Below are positions 44,282-53,266 of a stretch of DNA of 64,000 nt, piece after piece. The first letter of the stretch is position 1. Each line of letters opens with the position of its first letter. The DNA is taken from assembly GCA_902570035.1 (NCBI GenBank), contig CACFWO010000005.1, positions 1-64,000 on the forward strand. Reading direction: 5' to 3'. Below the pieces are notes generated by a model. The model was not told where the DNA came from. It did no database searches and worked only from the letters and a program-made list of their open reading frames with translations. The stretch is from an uncultured SAR86 cluster bacterium (lineage in GTDB: Bacteria; Pseudomonadota; Gammaproteobacteria; Magnimaribacterales; AG-339-G14). The position numbers and the translations under genes were made by a program.

Positions 44282-46186
44282 TTATTGATTATCCAAAAAC
44301 GTCTCGATGAGGCTTAGATCAACGACCGGTTTACCTCTTTTTTCCAATAACATTTGTTCGGCTTTCAAATAGTTATATTTTTCTGTACTTATTGTTTGCA
44401 TATCAGCTGCATTTTTAATAATTGTTGGTTTAAGGAACACAACAAGATTTCTTTTCACCTTAGATTTTGATGTAGATTTAAAGAGGTTTCCAAATACTGG
44501 AATATCTCCAAGTCCTGGAACCTTCCTTTCAACCTCTTGAATATCTTCATCGATCAATCCCCCAAGTACAACAGTTTGTCTATCCTCAACCATGACTTTA
44601 GTTTGAATCTCTCTTTTGTTTGTAATTATCTCTGACGCACTTTCTGTAATCGGTCCAAATAAACTTGAAACTTCTTGTTCGATATCAAGTCTAATTGAAT
44701 CTCCATCATTTATTTGAGGAGTTACCAAAAGCTTTATTCCTATTTCTTGACGATTGATGGTTCTGAAAGGATTGGCATTGTTTGCGCCTAGAGATTCTCC
44801 GGTGGTGATAGGAATTTCTTGTCCTACTAAAATAGAAGAGGTTTCATTGTCCATGGTTAAGATGGAAGGTGTAGATAGGACATTTGAATCAGAGTCTTTT
44901 GCAATGGCATTCAAAATAGATGCAAAGCTACTTTGACCAGCGACAATTTTACCAATCCCTAGTGCTATACCCTCAATACCAAGCAATGAAGAAGCTGCAA
45001 CAGACTTAACTGTTCCAGCTAAACCCTCTTCTGCCAGCAAGCTTGAACTAGAGGCTGCAAAAGCAGTTAAATCAGGGTTAGGGCTTCCAAACCTTGTTCC
45101 GAAAGCCGGTTGTTCGACTCCATCGCCTTGAAAAAGAATTTGCACTCCAAGATCTTTTGTGAGTTGTTCTGAAATTTCTACGATAATTGCTTCGACCAAG
45201 ACCTGAGCTCTTCTGATATCTATCTTATCTATGACATCCTCTAGTTGGCCTAGGATATCAGGATCAGCATTTATGATTAAAGAGTTAGTCTCTTTATGGG
45301 CTGATATAGATGTCTTGATTTTCCCACCAGAGCTCCCTTGAGGGCCCTTATCAATATTTTCTGCAACATTAGTCAAAATATCCTTTATCTCCTCAGCTGA
45401 TGCGTATTTTAAGTATCTAACTTTTAAACTTTTTGACTCGCTGACCTCGCTATCTAAATCAAATGCTATGGATTTCATTTTTGATGTAATTTCTTGATTT
45501 CCAACCAACAAGACAGCATTAATACGATCAATTCCAAAAGCATTAAATTCTGCAGTTGTTCTGTTAGAAGAACTCTTCAAATGAAGGTCGTTAAGAATCT
45601 TGGCCATATCCTTAGAAGAGGAATTTTTCAGAGAAATTAATTCAACCAAATCTTGATCAAGTCTATCTAACTCATTTGCAATATTCATAATTTTAGTGAT
45701 GTTCGATGCCTTATCTGCAATTAAAACTGCATTTGCATCAACAAAAGCTTCAAGATGACCCGATCTGTTGGTTATCGGTTTCAATAAGGCAACTAACGGC
45801 TTTGCAGAAATATTTTTTGGTCTAAAAACATTAATGGCTAATCCATCGGACATACTATTTTCAGAGTAATTAGTCTGGAATTCGGTTCTGCCTACGACTT
45901 CAGGAACTATCTTGGCAAGATTCCCATAATCTACCACTGAATAGGCATGGGCAGCCATGACAGATTTAAATACCTCATAAGCCTCATCGATGCTTAAATT
46001 AATCTCGGAGGCGACCGTCACGGATCCTTTCACTCTTGGATCGACCACAAAGGTTTTATTGGTTACGCTGGCCATATCTGAAATGAAAACCTTGATATCA
46101 GCATCCCGTAAGTTTATTTTTGCAGACGCCAATGAAAAAGATGCACAGGCGAGCGCAAGGAGTAAAATCCCTCTCGTAAAAATCAT
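44282..46186 (-). CDS. gspD: Type II secretion outer-membrane secretin GspD
   Basis: A 634-residue secretin. A signal peptide ends near LASA. N0 (about 23-95) and repeated N1-N3 domains follow, then the secretin core with VEAIIVEISEQ, VGQEIPITTGE and VVLGGLIDED. It forms the outer-membrane channel for folded exoproteins. No S-domain for a pilotin is evident after the core. It lies 3 nt downstream of gspC. Confidence 0.95.
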   Translation of the reverse strand: MIFTRGILLLALACASFSLASAKINLRDADIKVFISDMASVTNKTFVVDPRVKGSVTVASEINLSIDEAYEVFKSVMAAHAYSVVDYGNLAKIVPEVVGRTEFQTNYSENSMSDGLAINVFRPKNISAKPLVALLKPITNRSGHLEAFVDANAVLIADKASNITKIMNIANELDRLDQDLVELISLKNSSSKDMAKILNDLHLKSSSNRTTAEFNAFGIDRINAVLLVGNQEITSKMKSIAFDLDSEVSESKSLKVRYLKYASAEEIKDILTNVAENIDKGPQGSSGGKIKTSISAHKETNSLIINADPDILGQLEDVIDKIDIRRAQVLVEAIIVEISEQLTKDLGVQILFQGDGVEQPAFGTRFGSPNPDLTAFAASSSSLLAEEGLAGTVKSVAASSLLGIEGIALGIGKIVAGQSSFASILNAIAKDSDSNVLSTPSILTMDNETSSILVGQEIPITTGESLGANNANPFRTINRQEIGIKLLVTPQINDGDSIRLDIEQEVSSLFGPITESASEIITNKREIQTKVMVEDRQTVVLGGLIDEDIQEVERKVPGLGDIPVFGNLFKSTSKSKVKRNLVVFLKPTIIKNAADMQTISTEKYNYLKAEQMLLEKRGKPVVDLSLIETFLDNQ

Positions 46187-46189
46187 ATT

Positions 46190-47008
46190 TTAATTTAGGT
46201 TAATTGTAAGGGTAATTGGGCTACCGTCTCTGATAAGACCAACTTCTATATTTCTAACTTTTTGATTAAGTTCACGTTCTAAATCAACTGTCGTAACTTT
46301 TTGACCGTTGAATGATGTAAGAATATCTCCGGGCTCTAGATTGTCATCTTGAAAAAATGGTGAAGATTTCACCGGATTAACTCTTATTCCTAAAACTTCC
46401 CCATCTCTAATAACGGGATTGAATGAAATTAACTCTTTGATTTCAAGATTTTCTAACCAGTCTTGTGATGCCATTATGGTTGGATCTATAGATTGTTTGA
46501 AACCTTTATTTTTTATAACTTCAGCAAAAGATAAGCTTTCAAGTATCCCGTTTCTTCTCAGATTAATAAACGTGTCATCTATAGACTCCACAACAAGATT
46601 ACCTGAAATTTTATCTCCAATTTTATAACTTCTCTGTTTTTCATTTGGAAGACCAATAATGGCAACATTCTCTTCTTTGGATTTCACAATCCCATATAAT
46701 TTGATGTTTAAGTCAGTTTCAGGGCCTTTTTTATTACTATCTGTTAACTTTTCAATCGACTGGTTGAGATCGTTAACTTTTACTTTAGAAAAAGGATCGG
46801 AATTCAACGCTATGTATTGCTGAGCTGTGTTAACAATGGTTGAGCTTTTAAAATCAATATTAGGAAATAAAATAGAATTAGCCGTAGAAAAGAGTTGAAA
46901 TGAAAAATAAAAAGCAAGCAGCAGAACGAAGACCAATTGAAATTTGACTCCGAAGTACAAAGTTTTATCAAGATAAAACTGAATCTCTTTTTTTACTCCA
47001 TCCAACAT
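46190..47008 (-). CDS. gspC: Type II secretion protein GspC
   Basis: A 272-residue bitopic inner-membrane protein: membrane helix at about 23-42, the HR domain around LYGIVKSKEENVAIIGLPNEKQRSYKIGDKISG, and a C-terminal PDZ-like domain (GDILTSFNGQKV near 225). It links GspLM to the secretin. No ribosome site precedes the ATG, but TATAAT lies 7 nt upstream of it. Confidence 0.92.
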   Translation of the reverse strand: MLDGVKKEIQFYLDKTLYFGVKFQLVFVLLLAFYFSFQLFSTANSILFPNIDFKSSTIVNTAQQYIALNSDPFSKVKVNDLNQSIEKLTDSNKKGPETDLNIKLYGIVKSKEENVAIIGLPNEKQRSYKIGDKISGNLVVESIDDTFINLRRNGILESLSFAEVIKNKGFKQSIDPTIMASQDWLENLEIKELISFNPVIRDGEVLGIRVNPVKSSPFFQDDNLEPGDILTSFNGQKVTTVDLERELNQKVRNIEVGLIRDGSPITLTINLN

Positions 47009-47015
47009 GCTAATA

Positions 47016-47049
47016 ATTATATATCGTAACTAGAAATACTAGAAATACT
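47016..47049 (-). promoter_or_regulatory. Candidate gspC promoter with 9-bp tandem repeat
   Basis: The 40-bp gap between the TBDR and gspC carries TATAAT (47016-47021, minus), seven nt before the gspC ATG, and AGAAATACT twice in tandem (47032-47049) just upstream. A start site at the usual distance would fall on the ATG, giving a leaderless gsp mRNA. Confidence 0.35.
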
Positions 47050-49553
47050 TAAAAGTTAACTTTCACTCCAAAAGAGTAAGTTGTTGGGAGATCGTATTTT
47101 TCTTGTATTCTTGCCAATTGCAAGACTTCATAATCTTCACCTGTTACATTTCCAATTGTAAAACCTATTTCAATCTCGTTATCTGAATTTTCGGGTGTGA
47201 GATAAGCGGTATAGTTAAAGTCTAAAATCCCAGAACCTTGTTCCATATATACAGGGGCGCCTTCGACAGCTCCAAGCTCAGAAATTCTTTCCCCAGTATA
47301 GTTGTATGCTAATACGACTTTGTGATCGCCAGAATCATAACCAAAAGTGATATTTCCTAAGAAATCCGATTGTCCTTGCAAGCTTCTTGTGCCTTTCACA
47401 AATTCTGAAGGCAGATCCACCTCTGAATTCATGAAAGTTAAGTTACTTCTTAAGTAAAAAGGAAAGAAATCATAATAGACTTCAAATTCAACACCGGTCA
47501 TTGTCCCATCATCAACGTTTCGAAATTTTCTATAGAAAGTACCGCTCTCGATAACAGTTTCAATAGGATTTTTAAGTTGCTTATAGAAAAAACCCGCTGA
47601 AAAATATTGTCCCCCATCGCCAAAATAATTTTCATATCTAAAATCAAAATTATCGATTTCGGTAATTTGTAAATCGGAATTTCCTACATATGCTCTATTA
47701 TTTTGAGGATTGAAAAACACAGAGAGGGCTAACTCTCGAAAGTTAGGTCTAACTACAGTTTGACTTAGACCCATTCTAATTTGTTGGTTATCCTCTAATG
47801 TTTCAGTCCAAGTTAAAGCTGGCATAGCTTTACCTAAATCTAAATCACTAGATCCGTATTCTGTATTGTTATACCTATCGTAATTAGAGACATCTATATC
47901 TGAATCTTCGTATCTAACACCAAGCGCTAATCTGGATGTATCGGATATTTCCATATCAAAACCAAAGTAAGCAGCACCGATAGTGGACTCTGCAATATAA
48001 AAATCTGCTGGAGTGGTGATTTCATTAAGCTCCCATCCTGAAGGAGAGATGTTCTCTTGGGCAAAGATCAAACTTGGAGTTTGGGCCAAGAAATCTGTTG
48101 TAAAAAAACCAGAGGCAGCAGTTGGAGATGGATTGAATTCATATCGTAGAATTTTATTATCTCGTTCTTTATCGTAGTAACTGAATCCAGCTTTGATATC
48201 AAAATTTACAGTATCAGTGGCTATGAAGTATAAGATATCTGCTCCGATTTCTACAATTTCATCCGTTAGATCAAAAAACGACATTCTCCACTTATCCGAT
48301 CTATTAATAGGAAGGACTCGTCTACCATCATTATATATTTCATATTGATAATCCAAGGAATAAGGAGCATCCCTAGTACCTTCAGAATAAGAGGCACGCC
48401 AATTAAACTGTAAATCCCCAAAAAAATGTTCACCGGAGGCTTGATTAGTCCATACTTGTCTTTCTACCCATTCTATTCTCCATCTATCGATAGGAAAATT
48501 TGATAAGGCTAGGTCGCTGTAATTCAATGATGTTTTGTCGGATGATTTTCTTGTCAAAAAGGAGGTTAGTTTGACGGTATTATCATCATCAATTTCAAAA
48601 CCAAGCCCAAACAAAGAAGACAACCTTATTGTGTTCATGGAGTCAAAAAATTCTTCGCTGTCTCGAAGACTAAGAACTAGATTCGGATCTGTTTCTTCAG
48701 GCTGCCAAGCATACTTATATCTTTCACTTTCAGTAGATTCCCATTTATTGGAAAAATTTAAAGCGAATATTATCCCCATATTACTTTGTCTAATGTCATA
48801 AGAATTACCCGCTGAAACAGAAACAGAAAAATTAGGATCTATGGAATTTAATGAATATTTACTTGGTATTTCCAAGGATTTACCAACGACAGCCAATTGG
48901 TCAGGAGTAAGACCGTCGCTGTAAAATTGATTAGCTCTTCTAAGTTTTTTTCCTGAGTTTATAACTGATCTAAGTTCAGCAGGTAATTCTCTATTATTTA
49001 ATCCAAAACCAAAAAAATCACTTGAATGGCCTTCTGTAGTATAAAAATCATTGCCAGTAGTTAGGGAATCACCAGATAGAGAAAAAGAAAAATCTACAAA
49101 TTCTTCATCGGGAACGGCAATCGTTCTTAAATTTATTACCCCACCCCCAAAATTTCCTGGAAATTCAGGAGAAAAGGTTTTTTGTACCAATACGCTTTCT
49201 AAAATACTTGTTGGAAATAAATCCAGAGGGACAACTCTGCTTAACGGTTCTGGAGAAGCAATGGAGGATCCGTCCAGTAATGCCGTTGAATATCTATCTC
49301 CCAAACCTCTGACGTAAACATATTTACCTTTAAATAAACTTAGTCCAGTGACCCTTTTTAACGAGTCAGCAATGTTACTATCGCCGGCTTCTGACATTTG
49401 AGTTGTGTCGAGAATATTTGAGATTTCTGAAGTTGATCTTTTTTCATCGGGTATAAATATTCCAGAAACAACCAACTCTTCGACATCGCTACCTTCTTGT
49501 GAAACGATAAAGTAAGACATAAATAAAGCCATGAGTATTAACAAATATTTCAT
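47049..49553 (-). CDS. TonB-dependent receptor linked to the T2SS
   Basis: An 834-residue TBDR: signal peptide about 1-19, DVEELVVSGIFIPDEKRS as TonB box and linker, plug with YVYVRGLGDRYSTALLDGSSI and FGGGVINLRT, and a barrel ending in FGVKVNF. It belongs to a different subgroup from the receptors at 916-7228. It lies between a surface lipoprotein gene and gspC on the same strand, the same neighbourhood reported for a TBDR, elpS and the T2SS of Caulobacter crescentus. The start has GGAG 8 nt upstream, immediately after a terminator hairpin. Substrate unknown; I infer a phosphorus-containing ligand from context only. Confidence 0.92.
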   Translation of the reverse strand: MKYLLILMALFMSYFIVSQEGSDVEELVVSGIFIPDEKRSTSEISNILDTTQMSEAGDSNIADSLKRVTGLSLFKGKYVYVRGLGDRYSTALLDGSSIASPEPLSRVVPLDLFPTSILESVLVQKTFSPEFPGNFGGGVINLRTIAVPDEEFVDFSFSLSGDSLTTGNDFYTTEGHSSDFFGFGLNNRELPAELRSVINSGKKLRRANQFYSDGLTPDQLAVVGKSLEIPSKYSLNSIDPNFSVSVSAGNSYDIRQSNMGIIFALNFSNKWESTESERYKYAWQPEETDPNLVLSLRDSEEFFDSMNTIRLSSLFGLGFEIDDDNTVKLTSFLTRKSSDKTSLNYSDLALSNFPIDRWRIEWVERQVWTNQASGEHFFGDLQFNWRASYSEGTRDAPYSLDYQYEIYNDGRRVLPINRSDKWRMSFFDLTDEIVEIGADILYFIATDTVNFDIKAGFSYYDKERDNKILRYEFNPSPTAASGFFTTDFLAQTPSLIFAQENISPSGWELNEITTPADFYIAESTIGAAYFGFDMEISDTSRLALGVRYEDSDIDVSNYDRYNNTEYGSSDLDLGKAMPALTWTETLEDNQQIRMGLSQTVVRPNFRELALSVFFNPQNNRAYVGNSDLQITEIDNFDFRYENYFGDGGQYFSAGFFYKQLKNPIETVIESGTFYRKFRNVDDGTMTGVEFEVYYDFFPFYLRSNLTFMNSEVDLPSEFVKGTRSLQGQSDFLGNITFGYDSGDHKVVLAYNYTGERISELGAVEGAPVYMEQGSGILDFNYTAYLTPENSDNEIEIGFTIGNVTGEDYEVLQLARIQEKYDLPTTYSFGVKVNF

Positions 49554-49564
49554 TAGGATTCTCC

Positions 49565-49598
49565 AAAAAAAAGGGCCACCATTATATAAAGGTGGCCC
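49565..49598 (-). terminator. Strong hairpin between lipoprotein and TBDR genes
   Basis: GGGCCACC and GGTGGCCC form a perfect 8-bp GC-rich stem with a 10-nt loop. On the minus strand it is followed by eight T residues and then GGAG, the ribosome site of the TBDR. It should terminate most lipoprotein transcripts and so set a high lipoprotein to TBDR ratio. Confidence 0.85.
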
Positions 49599-49626
49599 AT
49601 TTTTACAATTTATTCAAAAAATAAAC

Positions 49627-51069
49627 TTACAGATCAGACCAACCAGCTGTCCAATCAGTACCTCCAGATGGAATAGCTCCAATTTCAGTAGGAGTGTCCC
49701 AGAAAGCACCAACCAATACACTAGTGTTGACCGTAACGGCAGATTCATTTGCACCGTTAACGTACCCTGTTAGAGAACTAGTTATGTCAGTAATGCTGTT
49801 AGTTGAAGCAGCAGCCCAAGTAGAAGTCATAGTATCACTGGAGCCGTACTTATTGGTACCGCAAGCCATTGCAACAGATGCAGCTACTAATTTTCCATAA
49901 GCATTTGTTCCATCACTCGCAGCAGTAACAGTGGCATCATTATCAACTTCCCAGCAAGGACCTAAGTTAGAAGCATCTACAATGATACCGTTTGCTAAAG
50001 TAGCGTTTGTACCTTCACGCGTGTGAACCAACTCTCCGTGAGCAACAGTATTTCCAAGAATTAAGAAATTGGAAATAGTAGGGTTTGATCTTGGGAGAGC
50101 GTTGTTAGCATCACCGTTATTGTCAAACTCCATTCCATTATCAGGCCTGTTAGAAGTAGCTGTAGCAGGATCAGGAGTGTTTTGGTCAATGATCACCCAC
50201 TGAGCATTTCCTCTCCAACCGTTAGTGTAATCAAAAGAGTCATCTTGGTTACCGGTTAAGTAAGCGTACTTGAAGCTTACCGTTCCGCCAAAGAACTCAA
50301 TACCATCGTCAGCGTTATTGTGCACTCTGATGTAGCTAACGCTAGTGGAATTACCTACAGCATAAAAGGCAATACCGTTAAGCTCGTTTGTAGGGGTAAT
50401 TTGGTTACCCGCGTATTTTACGACGACATAAGAAAGTGTACCCGATGAATCCAAGTCATTAGTTCCACCGTAAGGGACTGTTATACCGGAAGAGTAGCCT
50501 TCAGCAGCTCTTTCACATACACCAGCAGAATTTTTTTCTGCATCTGTGCAATTTAGAGTAGCTCGACCCATTAATTGGAGCCCACCCCATTGTCCTTGAG
50601 CATCTGCAGCTAGCGTACCATCGTCAGACGTTGACGTCATGATAATGGGCGCAGCAGCTGTACCAGCAGCAATAATTTTTGCACCTCTAAGGATATTAAG
50701 AGAATCAGGTCCTGACTCTCCTCTGATAGTCGTTCCAGCTTCAACAGTTAAAATTGGGGTTGCAGTATCATCACCAATGTTGACTGGACCACTGAGAACA
50801 TGCGTGGCTTCGCTTGCCATGGTAAAACTGTCAGTGTAAGTACCAGTGTAAGTACAAGTGTCTCCGCCTGCTGCATCCGTTCCTTGAACGACTGCTGTTC
50901 CGGCTGAGTTCGTGACGCTTGGGCACTCAAAAGAAGCAGCTACAGGTGCAGGTGCTGCCGGTGCAGGAGGCGCCACTGGAGTAGTATCGTTATCGCTACC
51001 ACCACAGCTTACAAAAATACCTAAAACTACAGGAATTACCAATAATTTTAAAAATCTAGATTTAAACAT
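49627..51069 (-). CDS. Surface lipoprotein, ElpS-like by context
   Basis: A 480-residue protein with a lipoprotein signal (VVLGIFVSCGG; lipid-bearing Cys at about 22) and a Pro/Ala linker, followed by a domain rich in short beta-strand and Asn/Gly turns (SYIRVHNNADDGIEFFGG, AYLTGNQDDSFDY). This suggests a right-handed beta-helix. No catalytic motif is recognised. Base composition looks more GC-rich than the neighbours and the gene has an ideal AGGAG site, suggesting high expression. It heads the TBDR-gsp array as elpS does in Caulobacter, where the product is made under phosphate starvation and released with T2SS help. That analogy is contextual; I have not aligned the two proteins. Confidence 0.8.
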   Translation of the reverse strand: MFKSRFLKLLVIPVVLGIFVSCGGSDNDTTPVAPPAPAAPAPVAASFECPSVTNSAGTAVVQGTDAAGGDTCTYTGTYTDSFTMASEATHVLSGPVNIGDDTATPILTVEAGTTIRGESGPDSLNILRGAKIIAAGTAAAPIIMTSTSDDGTLAADAQGQWGGLQLMGRATLNCTDAEKNSAGVCERAAEGYSSGITVPYGGTNDLDSSGTLSYVVVKYAGNQITPTNELNGIAFYAVGNSTSVSYIRVHNNADDGIEFFGGTVSFKYAYLTGNQDDSFDYTNGWRGNAQWVIIDQNTPDPATATSNRPDNGMEFDNNGDANNALPRSNPTISNFLILGNTVAHGELVHTREGTNATLANGIIVDASNLGPCWEVDNDATVTAASDGTNAYGKLVAASVAMACGTNKYGSSDTMTSTWAAASTNSITDITSSLTGYVNGANESAVTVNTSVLVGAFWDTPTEIGAIPSGGTDWTAGWSDL

Positions 51070-51140
51070 TTAAGTCTCCTATAAAGTTATTTGGAAACTA
51101 TACTCAAGGAGTGTGGCAAATAACTTCGCTAAAAAAGATT

Positions 51141-51162
51141 AAAGTGACTTATTTGTGTCAAA
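51141..51162 (-). promoter_or_regulatory. Pho-box-like site upstream of the lipoprotein gene
   Basis: The minus strand reads TTTGACACAAA-TAAGTCACTTT: two 11-bp units each with GNCAC in the same register followed by A/T. This is the layout of PhoB sites (two TGTCAC-like half-sites 11 bp apart). It lies 72 bp upstream of the start. PhoB itself is encoded at 62778-63467. Confidence 0.5.
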
Positions 51163-51189
51163 TATGAAAAATAATCGCTTCAAAACCCT

Positions 51190-52161
51190 TCAAATTTGAG
51201 TCTCTAGAATGATTGAGTTGATAAAGTTTTCTTTATTTGAAATTGCGTTATCAGAGAAAGTTTTCAGGTAATTGGTGACGGAAATATCGTTCAAGATATC
51301 GGTGACACTCTTATTTTTATCCACTAGCTCTTGAACAGTTTGATAGAGTTCTTTTAAACTTTTGAGGTAGTCCGCCAATTCACTTTTAGTAGACGCTGTT
51401 CCAATGCCGGGTATCACAATAGTTTTATCGTCAATGAGTTGTAGTGACTCATCGAGACTCTTAATTATTCCTTTGACGGATCCTCCATTCACAGTATTTA
51501 CGTAAGGCAAAGCATTGGAAAAATATAAATCACCTAAAAATAAAACGTTTCTACCTTGGAAGAAAATTATCGTATCACCCGTGGAGGATGCCGATCCGAA
51601 ATGATAAAGATAAATATCTTCTTTATTGAAATGAAGCTTCATTTCATCATCAAAAGTAACTCGTGCCCCTGCGTTATCGGTATGTCTAACTTGGTAATAA
51701 TCTTGAATGATATTTAAATTACTTAATGTACTTGTAGATAATAAAGATTGCCTGGCATTTTCTTGCGAAATCATAAAATGCATTTGACCGCCAAAGAGGC
51801 TATTCCCGTCAGCGTTCCAAAAATGATGATTAGAAGAGATGATTATCCTTGGCATATCAATGCCAACGTTTCTTCTCATCACTGATTTTATCCATGGGTG
51901 CATCTTTGCCAGCATCGTATTAACCATGACTGCGCCTCTCGGACCTGAGATTAACAAAATATTGCCACAGACAGATGCACAAGAAAGAATATCAATCCCT
52001 TGTGCTATTTTGGTATGAATGATGGTCGGTTGTGCAAGTCTTTCTCCAAAAGTTTCTGTGACGATTGGATCCAAACGATCATCTAGTTTTCCGATGATTT
52101 CTGAAGAATTAATCTGAGAAATAATTAATAAACTTAGGAGAAGTATTTTCATCAAAAGCAT
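51190..52161 (-). CDS. Metallo-beta-lactamase-fold protein without metal ligands
   Basis: The track begins at TTG 52173; ATG 52161 (or 52152) gives a better signal peptide (MLLMKILLLSLLIISQ). The protein aligns by eye with periplasmic MBL hydrolases of the quinoprotein-relay type: VTFDDEMKLH, NVLFLGDLYF, GGSVKGIIKSLD and a C-terminal IPGIGTAS. But the HxHxDH motif reads SNHHFWNAD, the third metal His is Ser (GSASSTGD) and the final GHG His is Ile (PGIG); only the bridging Asp (GD) remains. It is therefore probably a non-catalytic binding protein. It lies upstream of the lipoprotein gene on the same strand, separated by a 120-bp promoter region, and is divergent from aquaporin. Confidence 0.8.
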   Translation of the reverse strand: MLLMKILLLSLLIISQINSSEIIGKLDDRLDPIVTETFGERLAQPTIIHTKIAQGIDILSCASVCGNILLISGPRGAVMVNTMLAKMHPWIKSVMRRNVGIDMPRIIISSNHHFWNADGNSLFGGQMHFMISQENARQSLLSTSTLSNLNIIQDYYQVRHTDNAGARVTFDDEMKLHFNKEDIYLYHFGSASSTGDTIIFFQGRNVLFLGDLYFSNALPYVNTVNGGSVKGIIKSLDESLQLIDDKTIVIPGIGTASTKSELADYLKSLKELYQTVQELVDKNKSVTDILNDISVTNYLKTFSDNAISNKENFINSIILETQI

Positions 52162-52241
52162 TGTGGATTGCAATTGTTACAATAATGTGAAGATTGTAAA
52201 AATCACTGATCGATTTTTTTATTTGTATTAAGGTTATCTGT

Positions 52242-52886
52242 ATGACTCGAAAATTAACATCTGAATTTATAGGTACCTTTTTTCTTCTGCTTATCGTAGT
52301 TGGATCAGGAATAATGGGTCAAAATTTATCACAAGACGTTGGTGTTACTCTTTTGGCAAACAGTCTTGCAACTGCATTCGGTCTCATTGTGTTGATATGG
52401 ATTTTCTCTCAGCATTCAGGGGCTCACTTTAATCCAGCAGTCTCTTTGATAATGTATCTTCAAGATGAGATATCTCGAAGAGATTTATTCCTCTTTATCC
52501 CTGTTCAAACAGCAGGTGGCATCTTAGGTGTCCTATCTGCCAACTATATTTACGGTTTAGAAGTAATACAACTTTCAGAAAAAGATAGGTTTTCTCAAGA
52601 GATATTTGTTTCTGAAATAATTGCTACTTTTGGCCTTTTATTAACAATTTTATCAATCGGAAAACACAAAAAAGATTTTGTCGCATTATCGGTTGGGTTG
52701 TACATTGGAGCTGCCTATTGGTTTACCGCTTCGACATCTTTCGCTAATCCTGCAGTATCTGTAGCTAGAATTTTTACGAACACATTTACAGGAATAGCAT
52801 ACCAGGATGTTGTTTTCTTCATCATTGCTCAGTTTATAGGTGCCATTCTTGCTTGGGCAGTTTGTAAATTTATATTCGATAAATAA
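52242..52886 (+). CDS. Aquaporin / aquaglyceroporin (MIP family)
   Basis: A 214-residue protein with six helices and two NPA boxes: HSGAHFNPAVSL near 60 and STSFANPAVSVAR near 170. It conducts water or small neutral solutes. The next gene, 2 nt downstream, is an arsenate reductase; in Sinorhizobium the aquaporin AqpS releases arsenite made by ArsC, which is the likely role here. The selectivity-filter residues cannot be decided by eye. Confidence 0.88.
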   Translation: MTRKLTSEFIGTFFLLLIVVGSGIMGQNLSQDVGVTLLANSLATAFGLIVLIWIFSQHSGAHFNPAVSLIMYLQDEISRRDLFLFIPVQTAGGILGVLSANYIYGLEVIQLSEKDRFSQEIFVSEIIATFGLLLTILSIGKHKKDFVALSVGLYIGAAYWFTASTSFANPAVSVARIFTNTFTGIAYQDVVFFIIAQFIGAILAWAVCKFIFDK

Positions 52887-52888
52887 CC

Positions 52889-53266
52889 GTGAAAAGTGTC
52901 TTATTTGTTTGTATAGAAAATGCTTGCAGGAGTCAGCTGGCTGAGGCTATTTGCAACAATAATGATGAACTGGATTTGGTGGCGTATTCTGCTGGTTCGA
53001 ATCCTGGGCTTGAAATAAATCCCAAAGCAATTGCATCTCTCCAAAGAATAGGCATTGATCACAGAGGCGAACCAAAAGGATTAAGTTTTTATCAAGATAA
53101 AACTTTTGATTTTGTTGTTGGAATGGGGTGCGGAGATAAATGTCCCTATATACCCGGTGCCAAAATTATTGAATGGGACATCCCCGATCCGAAGCTGATG
53201 AATCAAGAAGATTTTGATTCCGTTAGAGATCTTATTAAATTAAAAATATCCTCTGATTTAATTTAA
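52889..53266 (+). CDS. arsC: Arsenate reductase, low-molecular-weight phosphatase family
   Basis: A 125-residue LMW-PTP-fold protein. FVCIENACRSQLAEA gives the CX5R catalytic loop; MGCGDKCPYIPG supplies the two further redox Cys of thioredoxin-coupled ArsC, followed by WDIPDPK. It reduces arsenate to arsenite. The start codon is GTG, 2 nt after the aquaporin stop, and the stop abuts the next GTG, so the three genes are coupled. An ordinary LMW protein-tyrosine phosphatase is less likely because of the Cys pair. Confidence 0.85.
   Translation: MKSVLFVCIENACRSQLAEAICNNNDELDLVAYSAGSNPGLEINPKAIASLQRIGIDHRGEPKGLSFYQDKTFDFVVGMGCGDKCPYIPGAKIIEWDIPDPKLMNQEDFDSVRDLIKLKISSDLI

Noticed and set aside
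52171-52192. Third Pho-box-like sequence CTTCACATTATTGTAACAATTG (minus) before the MBL-fold gene
   Set aside because: Has 11-bp periodicity but only loose half-site matches, and it lies so near the start codon that a normal promoter would not fit unless the mRNA is leaderless.
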